Assembly: GCF_017873675.1 (NCBI RefSeq)
Contig: NZ_JAGGKK010000014.1
Span: 55,410 to 119,409 of the forward strand
Direction of reading: 5' to 3'
Origin: Virgibacillus litoralis
Lineage (GTDB): Bacteria > Bacillota > Bacilli > Bacillales > Amphibacillaceae
DNA: 64,000 bases
The notes under the pieces are model-generated. The model saw only the letters and a list, made by a program, of their open reading frames with translations, made no database searches and was not told the origin of the DNA. Both the position numbers and the translations under genes were made by a program. Below, piece by piece: positions 25,254-33,237 of the stretch (the stretch's first letter is position 1; the number at the start of each line of letters is the position of its first letter).

Positions 25254-26215
25254 TTAAAATCTTAATATATACCTTCTACCGCTAGTATTTCCAATCTGTT
25301 TAAATTGTTCTTTCACCAGTAGTCTATGAGCGATTTGAATACCATTGACTTGCAAAAAATCTCGTGCCTGTCGATTATTTATTGTGTTACCTATTAGCAA
25401 ACTGTAGTGCCGCATCGCTTCCAGGTGAGCATTCTTGGACGCAGCTCCACAATGATGGCAAATCCATTTAGCTTTTTTGCGAGTCATTGGCAGGGAACCA
25501 CAGCCAGAACAAAAAACACCACGCAGAATATCCGCGTTCTCAACTTGATATTTTTTTAAGATATCTACCTTATTTGTTGTGTGTGCGTTATTCAAGAATG
25601 AGGAAAGAAAATGAAGTTGCTGCTCGCCCAAACGTACATTATTATGTGTGGAAGTATAACCGTCTATTTTTGTCAGCAGGCTTTCTTTATGAATGACTGT
25701 TTCAGAAACGGCTGTATTGTAGTGATATTTTTGATAATTGTATTGGGATTGCTGTATGCGATTAGCTTCTCAATTGGAGTAACTGGGAAACCATGTTCTC
25801 TCATCCAGCGTAAAAGCCTGAAATGCTGAAGGTTTATTTGCTCAATGTGATTACCGAGGTTCTCCTCTTCACCTTTTTTTGTAATCCGAATAGCTTGCCC
25901 AAATTCGTCATACATGACTGTTCCGGCAATATTTTTAACCTCTACAATTAGGAGGAATTGCGGCGAAAGGATCAAGGTATCAATTTGGAAAAATCCATTT
26001 TCATCATGAATACGTAGATTGTGAAGAATTATATATGGATATTCTGGAAGAAAACCTAACGTGAACTCAAGTGATTTTTCGCCATTATAGCCTGCACGAA
26101 GATTTTTTGCATGTTTGTTTACTTCCTTACTCTTTAAGTGGTGTTCTGCCAAACGCCAGCTGAGTGCTTCGGTTTGCAGCATTAATACGGGGATGTCAAG
26201 GGACTTACCAATCAA
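25254..26215 (-). pseudogene. NERD-domain nuclease-like gene with zinc ribbon, frameshifted
   Basis: Two minus-strand frames join into one protein that aligns along its length with the intact NERD gene at 33191-34201. The first (TTG at 26215 to a stop at 25673) carries the NERD core (NLRAGYNGEKS, QIDTLILS, VEVKNI). The second continues in another frame with a zinc ribbon (C-x2-C, C-x2-C) and INNRQARDFLQV. Total length plus one base is 321 codons, so a single-base loss at about 25710-25720 explains the break. NERD proteins belong to the PD-(D/E)xK-like nucleases; ribosomal frameshift or sequencing error remain possible. Confidence 0.88.
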
Positions 26216-26307
26216 TGGAGCACTTCCTTTATTATTTAGTTTTTATATTTATTCGCTATTTTGCCGAGGGATTCCTGCTTGATATGGGTCGATAGATGTG
26301 ACGAAAC

Positions 26308-26408
26308 TGTGAACTTTATCGATTTGCTGTCGATGTTTATCGATTTCACCTCCTACTTTATCGGTTGCATGTCGATGTTTATCGATATGATGTCGAACTT
26401 TATCGATT
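26308..26408 (-). repeat. 21-nt array upstream of the frameshifted NERD gene
   Basis: Five units with the word TGTCGATGTTTATCGATTT, in the same orientation as the array at 25193-25252. TTTATC starts at 26315, 26336, 26357, 26378 and 26399, exactly 21 nt apart each time. Confidence 0.88.
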
Positions 26409-26461
26409 CCGCAAAAAATGCCATAAAAATAGCCCGCCGCTACTGGGCAGCAGTTCCATTA

Positions 26462-27079
26462 CTAGTAATGAAATTGAGCCTCAACTGTCGCGCTAATAAC
26501 TATCTGCCCCGGTTCGATTGGTGTGGCAGCTTCCATTGTGGCATAAGCTTTATAGGTAATTGGTGCTTCGCTTATTTTTTCAATAATTTTAATTGGATAA
26601 GGTGCTATACCAATTTGCATTGTGTTAGCTAATGTTTGTGCTTTTGCGTATGCATCCTTTAAAGCGGAACTAAGCGCTTGCTTGTAATATACATCCTTAT
26701 TTTCAACTGTAAACTGTATATTTGATACTCTGTTAATACCATTTTGCACAGCAACATCAATGACATTTCCAGCCTGGTCAATGTCCTTGATTTTTACTGT
26801 TATTGCATTCGTCACTTCGTACCCTCTAAAGACTTGAGTGCCATCAACATAATCATATTTCGGATTAATAGTGTAAGCAGTTGTCTGGATATTTTCCCTC
26901 GCTATCCCTAACTGTAATAATGCCTGAATAACTTGATTCATGGTATCAGCGTTCTCCTGCTGCACCTGACTTAACGACATACCCTCAGTGACCACTTCCA
27001 ACTGAACCTCAACGACATTTGGCTCGACAGACAAATTTGATATTCCAGTAACAGTCATCACTCGATGATACATATACAT
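26462..27079 (-). CDS. SIMPL domain protein (DUF541)
   Basis: 205 residues, almost all one SIMPL domain: MTVTGISNLSVEPNVVEVQLEV at the start, IQTTAYTINPKYDY in the middle and YAKAQTLANTMQI near residue 140. SIMPL proteins (BP26/OmpA-like surface proteins of Gram-negatives, YjfA-type in Bacillus) have a ring or channel architecture and unclear function. There is no signal peptide here, so a cytosolic or cell-associated location is likely. AAGG lies 6 nt before ATG. Confidence 0.88.
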   Translation of the reverse strand: MYMYHRVMTVTGISNLSVEPNVVEVQLEVVTEGMSLSQVQQENADTMNQVIQALLQLGIARENIQTTAYTINPKYDYVDGTQVFRGYEVTNAITVKIKDIDQAGNVIDVAVQNGINRVSNIQFTVENKDVYYKQALSSALKDAYAKAQTLANTMQIGIAPYPIKIIEKISEAPITYKAYATMEAATPIEPGQIVISATVEAQFHY

Positions 27080-27178
27080 TCCGCCCTTCAGAAGTAATCT
27101 CTTTAGATAATATGCTGATTATTCGATTTACATGTACCAAAGGTTAGAAAAATAAAGCTTATGCAGCAATAATAATGT

Positions 27179-27220
27179 ATAAAAAATAACACCTTAAACC
27201 AGCTGATTTAAGGTGTTATT
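27179..27220 (-). terminator. Terminator of sspP
   Basis: AATAACACCTTAAA and TTTAAGGTGTTATT form a 14-bp stem with an 8-nt loop, then six T residues on the minus strand, 12 nt after the sspP stop. Confidence 0.88.
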
Positions 27221-27232
27221 GACTTAAGAATT

Positions 27233-27385
27233 CTACATGTCATGATGAGGATTATGCTTTTGCCGTGAATGATTTTTTTGTTTTACTTTATGCGATCCTT
27301 CTAACGGTTCTCCATATGGCTGCTTTGGACTCTTGGGTAAATTTGGCTGCTCCTGCTGCTTTGGACCTTTTGGTTTTCCACCCAT
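27233..27385 (-). CDS. sspP: Small acid-soluble spore protein SspP
   Basis: 50 residues from ATG at 27385 (AGGAGG 8 nt upstream), followed by a strong terminator. The sequence is Gln/Pro/Lys-rich at the start ([20 protein letters not shown]) and ends [19 protein letters not shown], matching B. subtilis SspP (CotL), which ends in a near-identical tail. SspP is a minor spore-core protein, made late in sporulation in the forespore. Its presence shows the organism makes endospores. Too short for standard length cut-offs. Confidence 0.88.
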   Translation of the reverse strand: MGGKPKGPKQQEQPNLPKSPKQPYGEPLEGSHKVKQKNHSRQKHNPHHDM

Positions 27386-27447
27386 TTTCAATTCCTCCTT
27401 TACATGTACAAGGATAGTTTTTGAAGAGGAATTGCAATTTATACAAT

Positions 27448-28080
27448 TTAGGAAGCAATATCCTTCCCATGCCTCCGTCTGTGAAATTTCAGTCCCTTCA
27501 CGTATGGCAAGAAGAAACTGATGAGTACGCCTGATATCAGTGCGTTAACCAGTGTTCCAATTCCAATCGCACCATTAAAAAAGAATGCTAATATAACAAG
27601 ACCACCGCTTATTAATGCCCGTGAATACGTAACTTTCCAGCCCGTCAGATCTGAGACAATCAACATAGATCGGTCCATTGGGTTCGGTGCAATGTCTGAT
27701 TGCAGATAAAACGCCACACCCAGCCCAATTAAAATAATTCCAAGCCCTAAAGTAATTGACTGACCAAGCCATGTCCCTGGAACAATCCAATTCCCTAGTA
27801 TAAATAACCAAGTGTCAATGCCAATACCAGTGACAAGTGATGTTAATATGGCAAAATACTCTGGTCTTTTTTTCTCAGCAACTGCGTTACAAAGTACCAT
27901 TGATAATCCGACTACAATTTCCCAGCTTCCAATTGTTAATCCGAATGTCCTGTGCAATCCGACAAGAAGTGCATCAAACGGTGATGCTCCTAGTGCTGAT
28001 TGGATCGTAAGTGCTATTCCAAGTGTTAATATAAAAATACCAATAAGATAAAAATGAATTCCAGCACGGATTAGCCGCAT
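27448..28080 (-). CDS. YczE/YitT-type membrane protein
   Basis: 210 residues from ATG at 28080 (AAAGGAGTG, 8 nt before). Five hydrophobic segments with the family landmarks [30 protein letters not shown], and APNPMDRS. Members (YczE, YyaS) are conserved integral membrane proteins of unclear function; B. subtilis YczE is needed for bacillaene or surfactin production in some settings. A second member is at 51037-51693. Start at 28134 lacks a binding site. Confidence 0.87.
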   Translation of the reverse strand: MRLIRAGIHFYLIGIFILTLGIALTIQSALGASPFDALLVGLHRTFGLTIGSWEIVVGLSMVLCNAVAEKKRPEYFAILTSLVTGIGIDTWLFILGNWIVPGTWLGQSITLGLGIILIGLGVAFYLQSDIAPNPMDRSMLIVSDLTGWKVTYSRALISGGLVILAFFFNGAIGIGTLVNALISGVLISFFLPYVKGLKFHRRRHGKDIAS

Positions 28081-28260
28081 GATAATCACTCCTTTTAAAT
28101 CGAAATAATTTGGGAAGTACATCCTCGAGTGCATCTTCCACTACCTCGGAATCAAAGTGTAACATATTCTTTCGCCTTTTTTTACTAAATCATTTGGCTT
28201 GCCTATACCTGCTCTCTCTTCCGTAAGTAGACTGTAGTAAGGAATGAAGGGAGGTCTTAT

Positions 28261-28356
28261 ATGAACAGGTCGCAAATCTTTTTTATAGTTGGGGTAATTA
28301 TCCTAATCGTTTCCCCATTAATTTTAGCTCTTTTCCTGAGCAGACCATCCGGCTAA
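28261..28356 (+). CDS. Small membrane peptide (31 residues)
   Basis: ATG at 28261 follows GGGAGG by 6 nt. The peptide is MNRSQIFFIVGVIILIVSPL then ILALFLSRPSG, one long hydrophobic helix with basic ends. It lies alone on the + strand between YczE and the binding-protein gene. The strong binding site supports it, but no relative is known to me. Confidence 0.55.
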   Translation: MNRSQIFFIVGVIILIVSPLILALFLSRPSG

Positions 28357-28510
28357 ACTGATTCATCATCAGATTGAACGTAAAATGTCCAGGCAATATA
28401 TTGGGATGTCGACTCGGTTAGTTACACCAATTCTATATGGATAGAACTATACAATCGAAGCGGAACGATGTAAATCAGGATATGATACTGGATTGCTTGT
28501 GGTGAGACAT

Positions 28511-28540
28511 TAGAAAACTTGGTTTATCGCCAAGCCTTAT
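28511..28540 (+). repeat. Dispersed element, truncated copy D
   Basis: Only the first ~30 bp (AGAAAACTTGGTTTATCGCC, AAGCCTTA) of the 85-bp element are present, directly before the terminator at 28549. Confidence 0.7.
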
Positions 28541-28548
28541 TCTTTCTT

Positions 28549-28585
28549 TTAAAAAAGGAAGCCTACTTTAAAATAGGCTTCCTTT
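28549..28585 (-). terminator. Terminator of the gbsR-binding protein unit
   Basis: AAAGGAAGCCTA and TAGGCTTCCTTT pair around an 8-nt loop; T-rich on the minus strand, 17 nt after the stop at 28602. Confidence 0.88.
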
Positions 28586-28601
28586 ACTTAATGCTCAAAT
28601 T

Positions 28602-29495
28602 TTATTCTTTAACCCACTCATTAACAAGATCCTGGTTTTCTTCTACCCATTTTCTTGCTCCGTCAATTGGTTCTTCTGCTTCGTTTACATAAGTCATTAG
28701 CTGGCCAACTGAATCATCATCCATTTGCCAGTTTTTCATCCATTTGCTTACTTTTGGATAGTCTTCAGCAAATCCTTGGCGTGTAGCATGGTGGATTTTT
28801 TCTACGCCTCCGAATGACTTTTTCGGATCTTCAAGAAATTTCAAATCATGTGTTGCAAATACTCTGTGTGGTTTCCAAAGTGGAACGACAATTGGTTCCT
28901 CTTCTTTGATTGCCTCGTCCATTGCTGAAAGCATTGCTGGCTCTGAACTTGGAAGCAGTTCATATTCAAGCCCATATTGTTTAATCATCTCTTCAGTTAC
29001 TTCCATTGTACCTGCGCCTGGATCAAATCCAGTAATTTCGCCTTCAAATTTTTCTTTTTGTTCATTCAAATCAGCAATACTATTAACATCTTCCATATAG
29101 GATGGTACTACCAAACCAACTTTTGCATCATCATACCAAGTTGCCTCAGAGAAGAAGACTTGATCCTTATATTCCTTCAGATAGTTCTTATCCTGTACAG
29201 GCAGCCATACTTCAAGGTTGATATCCAATTCGTCTTCTGCTAATGCTTTCATAATTGTTCCCATATCAAGCAAGTTTAAGTTAACCTTATACCCTTTTTC
29301 TTCTAAAATAACTTTCCACATATTCGATACTGCAATATTTTCAGCCCAGTTTATCTGCGCCATTTCAATCGGTCTGTCTTTTGGTGATTTATCCACTGAA
29401 GAATTTTCGGAGTTATTTGAATCCTCACCACAAGCTGCCAATGCAACTAGTAAAATTAAACTTAGAATTAGTACTGTAATTTTTTTGAAGTTCAT
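28602..29495 (-). CDS. OpuAC-like glycine betaine/choline binding lipoprotein
   Basis: 297 residues: signal peptide with lipobox VALAAC ending at Cys 22, then an OpuAC-type binding domain (AQINWAENIAVSNMWKVILEE, EVWLPVQDK, FDPGAGTMEVTEEM, VVPLWKPHRVFATHDLKFL). The tryptophans in INWAEN, EVWLP and PLWKP are those that cage quaternary ammonium groups in this family. It is downstream of gbsR with a 36-nt gap, so both may share one transcript, opposite to gbsAB. There is no permease or ATPase next to it. The ligand is probably choline or betaine (inference). Confidence 0.9.
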   Translation of the reverse strand: MNFKKITVLILSLILLVALAACGEDSNNSENSSVDKSPKDRPIEMAQINWAENIAVSNMWKVILEEKGYKVNLNLLDMGTIMKALAEDELDINLEVWLPVQDKNYLKEYKDQVFFSEATWYDDAKVGLVVPSYMEDVNSIADLNEQKEKFEGEITGFDPGAGTMEVTEEMIKQYGLEYELLPSSEPAMLSAMDEAIKEEEPIVVPLWKPHRVFATHDLKFLEDPKKSFGGVEKIHHATRQGFAEDYPKVSKWMKNWQMDDDSVGQLMTYVNEAEEPIDGARKWVEENQDLVNEWVKE

Positions 29496-29531
29496 AGTTG
29501 ACCCTCTCTTGTAATATATTTTCTATTTAAC

Positions 29532-30080
29532 TCATGGATTTTTCGGTAAATAATCAAAGATTTCTTCGGAACGGATGCTGGCAACTAATCGCTCCAGCCA
29601 CCAATAGTAAACCTTAGATTTTTCAAGCAATTCGTAATTGGATCTTGCTTCTTCATGTAATTCAGGTGAAACTTGATCATCTTCAATAATTTCATCCAAC
29701 TCGAATTCTGCCTGCTTGATCGCGTCCATGTTCATCTTTACTTCGCGATCCCACATCTGACAATAAAACGCCATGAAAGAATGAAAAAAATCCTTTTCTG
29801 CCACATACGTATGCTTTCTGGTTCCACGCTGAAACTTCTTTTTAACCATTTCATTTTCCTGCAGTTTCCGGACACTTGTACTCATGCTTGGCTTACTCAT
29901 ACCAAGTTCCTCACGCATTTCGTCCAGATTCATTTGTTCTTTGAAATACATCGTTGCATACAAATTACCGGCAGATGGTGTAACACCATACAGATCCATT
30001 GTTTCCGCAATTGCGCCAATCACTTGATCCTTTGCATGTTCTATCTTTTCCCTGGCGATTTCATCTTTGGAGTTCGTCAT
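29532..30080 (-). CDS. gbsR: GbsR, choline-sensing repressor
   Basis: 182 residues, a MarR-type winged helix protein of the GbsR branch. The HTH region is NLDEMREELGMSKPSMSTSVRKLQE (residues about 50-75), and the C-terminal helical domain contains WWLERLVASIRSEEIFDYLP. In B. subtilis GbsR represses gbsAB and the choline importer opuB, and choline releases it. Here gbsR is divergent from gbsAB and apparently cotranscribed with an OpuAC-like gene. GAGGTG lies 6-7 nt before ATG. Confidence 0.93.
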   Translation of the reverse strand: MTNSKDEIAREKIEHAKDQVIGAIAETMDLYGVTPSAGNLYATMYFKEQMNLDEMREELGMSKPSMSTSVRKLQENEMVKKKFQRGTRKHTYVAEKDFFHSFMAFYCQMWDREVKMNMDAIKQAEFELDEIIEDDQVSPELHEEARSNYELLEKSKVYYWWLERLVASIRSEEIFDYLPKNP

Positions 30081-30236
30081 TGCTTCACCTCACTTTAAAT
30101 TTATTAAATACGTTAAATAATTATTTTACAAACTTAATGTTAACGTTTTAAAAATATATGTCAAATGAAAAATAAGATAGCATTTACGTCATAGTCTGTG
30201 CCGATAGTTCTGAATAAAATCTATAATTTTTTCTTT

Positions 30237-30265
30237 TTGACAAAAAAATATGGTCATGTTACATT
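30237..30265 (+). promoter_or_regulatory. Putative SigA promoter of gbsAB
   Basis: TTGACA at 30237-30242 and TACATT at 30260-30265 with a 17-nt spacer. Just downstream, GTTAA-N8-TTAAC and CTTAACG (about 30280-30308) could be the GbsR site acting as a roadblock, by analogy with B. subtilis. A related GTTAAC lies on the gbsR side near 30142. Confidence 0.5.
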
Positions 30266-30330
30266 TATTTTGTTCGAAACGTTAAATTTTTTCTTAACAA
30301 ACTTAACGAAGTATAAAAGGAGGGACTACG

Positions 30331-31800
30331 TTGACCATTAAACAACAATTTATTGATGGAAAATGGGTACATTCCAACTCAAATAAAGTCAGAAAAATTA
30401 TTAATCCATTCAATCAAGAGGTTATTGCACAAGTAACAGAAAGTGATGAAACGGATGCAAAGGCTGCTATCACTGCTGCAAGAAAAGCTTTTGATAAAGG
30501 TGTTTGGTCATCTACACCGGCAACAGATCGTGGACAAATCGTTTACAAGATTGCTGATTTCATTGCACGAGACAGAGAGGAATTAGCAGAACTAGAGTCA
30601 CTTGACACTGGTAAAACAATGGAGGAAAGCCGCGGTGATATGGATGATATTGCTGGCGTATTCCGTTATTATGCCGAGGCCGCTGATAAAGATGGCGGAG
30701 AAATTATTGACTCCCCTATCCCAAATTCAGTGAGTAAAGTAGTCCGGGAACCTGTTGGTGTATGCGGACAAATTACACCGTGGAATTATCCACTATTACA
30801 GGCATCATGGAAACTAGCCCCAGCATTGGCAGCAGGCAATACACTGATCATGAAGCCAAGTGAGATTACACCACTTACTTCCATTAAAGTGTTTGAATTA
30901 ATAGAAGAAGCTGGCGTCCCTAGCGGCGTAGCAAACCTTGTACTTGGAGCTGGCAACACTGTAGGCGCAGAGATGTCTGTCAACACAGACGTTGATTTGA
31001 TTTCGTTTACAGGTGGAATTGAAACCGGAAAAAAAATCATGCAAGCGGCAAGCGTTAACGTAAAGAAAATTGCGCTTGAGCTTGGCGGTAAAAACCCTAA
31101 TGTTATTTTTGCTGACGCTGATTTTGAAACAGCTGTCGACCAGGCAATGAATGCCGTATTTTTCCATGCAGGTCAAATTTGCTCAGCAGGTACACGATTG
31201 ATCATCGAAGAAAGCATTCACGATGATTTTGTCAGTGCCCTGGTTGATCGCGTGAAGAACATTACATTAGGCAATGGTTTTGACGAAGCAACACAAATGG
31301 GACCACTTATTTCAGAAGAACATTTAAATAAAGTAATTAATTATGTAGAAAAAGGCAAAAGAGAAGGCGCAACAGTTGCTATTGGCGGCAAACGCCCTGA
31401 AGATCCAAAGCTGCAGGATGGTTTCTTCTATCTGCCAACGGTTATAACTGACTGTACAACAGATATGAGTGTTGTGCAGGATGAAGGATTCGGTCCTGTC
31501 ATTACAGTAGAAAAATTCACGACAGAAGAAGAAGCTATTAACCTAGCAAATGATTCTATTTACGGGCTTGCCGGCGGTGTTTGGACGAAAGACATTGCTA
31601 AAGCTGAGCGCGCTGTTGCTAAAATGCGCATGGGAACCGTTTGGATTAACGAATTTAATTTATACTTCCCACATGCACCATGGGGCGGATTTAAACAATC
31701 CGGAATCGGCCGTGAGCTAGGTAAACCAGGCCTTGATGAATATCAAGAAACAAAACACATTTTCCACAATTTAAAACCGGAGTCTATGAACTGGTTCTAA
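30331..31800 (+). CDS. gbsA: Betaine aldehyde dehydrogenase GbsA
   Basis: 489 residues from TTG at 30331 (GGAGGG 6 nt upstream). All aldehyde dehydrogenase landmarks are present: TPWNYPLLQASWKLAPALAAG, SFTGGIETGKKIM, LELGGKNPNVIF with the general-base Glu, and FFHAGQICSAGTR with the catalytic Cys. It oxidises glycine betaine aldehyde to glycine betaine, an osmoprotectant, using NAD. Second enzyme of the choline pathway, 28 nt ahead of gbsB. Confidence 0.96.
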   Translation: MTIKQQFIDGKWVHSNSNKVRKIINPFNQEVIAQVTESDETDAKAAITAARKAFDKGVWSSTPATDRGQIVYKIADFIARDREELAELESLDTGKTMEESRGDMDDIAGVFRYYAEAADKDGGEIIDSPIPNSVSKVVREPVGVCGQITPWNYPLLQASWKLAPALAAGNTLIMKPSEITPLTSIKVFELIEEAGVPSGVANLVLGAGNTVGAEMSVNTDVDLISFTGGIETGKKIMQAASVNVKKIALELGGKNPNVIFADADFETAVDQAMNAVFFHAGQICSAGTRLIIEESIHDDFVSALVDRVKNITLGNGFDEATQMGPLISEEHLNKVINYVEKGKREGATVAIGGKRPEDPKLQDGFFYLPTVITDCTTDMSVVQDEGFGPVITVEKFTTEEEAINLANDSIYGLAGGVWTKDIAKAERAVAKMRMGTVWINEFNLYFPHAPWGGFKQSGIGRELGKPGLDEYQETKHIFHNLKPESMNWF

Positions 31801-31828
31801 AAATTATACTACTAGGAGGAACATAATT

Positions 31829-33037
31829 ATGAGTTTAAATATGAAAGTAGAACACATGCACAACTTCCACACATTCGAGATTCCAACAACTATCAAGCAT
31901 GGTATTGGATCGATCAAGCACATTGGCGAAGAAGTTAAAAATCTTGGCGCATCAAAAGTGCTTCTTGTAACAGACCCAGGAATCTATAACGCTGGCGTTA
32001 CCGCTCCAGTTGAAAAACACTTGAAGGAAGCTGGAGTTGAAGTAGTTGTTTTCAACAAAGTAGAACCAAACCCACCAGTACGTTTAATTGGTGAAGGTGC
32101 AAAAATTTTCAAAGAAGAAAATTGTGATGGCCTGGTAGCAGTTGGTGGCGGAAGCTCAATGGATACTGCTAAAGGAATTGGCGTTGAAGCTACTCACGAA
32201 GGCAGCGTATTGGATTATGAAGCTGCAGAGGGTAAAAAGCCATTGGAAAATCGTATCCCACCATTAACAACCGTTCCAACAACAGCTGGAACTGGCTCTG
32301 AAGTAACACAATGGGCAGTTATTACTGACGAAGAACGCGAATTCAAATTTAACACAGGCGGACCATTAATCGCAGCATATCTTACAATTCTTGATCCGGA
32401 ATTGCACGTATCCATGCCTCCGCATGTAACTGCAATGACTGGTATCGATGCACTTGCACACGCAATCGAATGCTATACAATGCATTTCGCACAGCCTGTA
32501 ACAGACGCAGTAGCACTAATGGCGATCGAATATGTTGGAAAATACATCCGCCGCGCATATGCGGACGGTGGAGATATCGAAGCTCGCTATGGCATGTCAC
32601 AAGCAGCAATGCTGGCAGGTCTTTCATATGGAAGTGAATCTGCTGGTGCAGCACACGCGATGTCCCAAACACTTGGCGGAATCATCCCAGTAGCACATGG
32701 ACAATGTGTTGCAACTATGATGGGACCAGTTATGGAATACAACTGGAAAGGTCATCCGGATAAATTCGCACGCATCGCACAAGCACTAGGCGTAGACACA
32801 TTCCACATGACAACAGAAGAAGCTGCAAAAGCATCTGTTAAAGAAATGTACCGTTTAGCAGAAGATCTGGATATTCCTAACTTGGAAGAGCAAGGCGTAT
32901 CACCGGACATGACAGAACGTTTATCTAAAGAAGCAATGAAAGATCCACAAACAGTCGGCAACCCACGCGACCTAACAGAAAAAGACTACCAATGGATCTA
33001 CAAGCGCTGCTTCGGACAAGTAGCAAAAACAGTGTAA
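31829..33037 (+). CDS. gbsB: Choline dehydrogenase GbsB (type III alcohol dehydrogenase)
   Basis: 402 residues. Iron-dependent alcohol dehydrogenase family: GGGSSMDTAKGIG for NAD binding, TGSEVTQWAVITD, and the metal-binding helix GIDALAHAIECYTMHFAQP plus HAMSQTLGGIIPVAHGQ. It oxidises choline to betaine aldehyde in the cytosol. ACTAGGAGG precedes the ATG. Last gene of gbsAB, followed by a strong terminator. Confidence 0.96.
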   Translation: MSLNMKVEHMHNFHTFEIPTTIKHGIGSIKHIGEEVKNLGASKVLLVTDPGIYNAGVTAPVEKHLKEAGVEVVVFNKVEPNPPVRLIGEGAKIFKEENCDGLVAVGGGSSMDTAKGIGVEATHEGSVLDYEAAEGKKPLENRIPPLTTVPTTAGTGSEVTQWAVITDEEREFKFNTGGPLIAAYLTILDPELHVSMPPHVTAMTGIDALAHAIECYTMHFAQPVTDAVALMAIEYVGKYIRRAYADGGDIEARYGMSQAAMLAGLSYGSESAGAAHAMSQTLGGIIPVAHGQCVATMMGPVMEYNWKGHPDKFARIAQALGVDTFHMTTEEAAKASVKEMYRLAEDLDIPNLEEQGVSPDMTERLSKEAMKDPQTVGNPRDLTEKDYQWIYKRCFGQVAKTV

Positions 33038-33055
33038 TATTGATATTGATGAGGA

Positions 33056-33089
33056 AGCAACTTGGCGTAAATGCTAAGTTGCTTTTTTT
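33056..33089 (+). terminator. Terminator of gbsAB
   Basis: AGCAACTTGGC and GCTAAGTTGCT form an 11-bp stem with a 6-nt loop, then seven T residues. Confidence 0.9.
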
Positions 33090-33130
33090 GGATTGCGCTG
33101 CGGGCTGTTGAGCGGTTTAGCGAGCGCGAA

Positions 33131-33237
33131 GTGTGAACTACGGCAATTTATTTGTGAACTTCGAGCAACCTATTTGTGAACTTCGGCGAATTAGTTATGA
33201 ACATCGGTGCTTTTCTTGTGAACTTCGGGATTTAGTA
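33131..33237 (-). repeat. 21-nt array downstream of the intact NERD gene
   Basis: Five units based on TTGTGAACTTCGG; TGTGAAC or a variant starts at 33132, 33153, 33175, 33196 and 33217. The last two units overlap the 3' end of the NERD gene, so they encode its last residues. Confidence 0.9.

Noticed and set aside
25254..25631. Stand-alone 125-residue zinc-ribbon gene
   Set aside because: It is the second half of the frameshifted NERD gene; its N-terminus continues upstream in the same frame and aligns with the intact paralogue.
32382..32672. Antisense ORFs in gbsB
   Set aside because: Shadow frames of a strongly coding gene.
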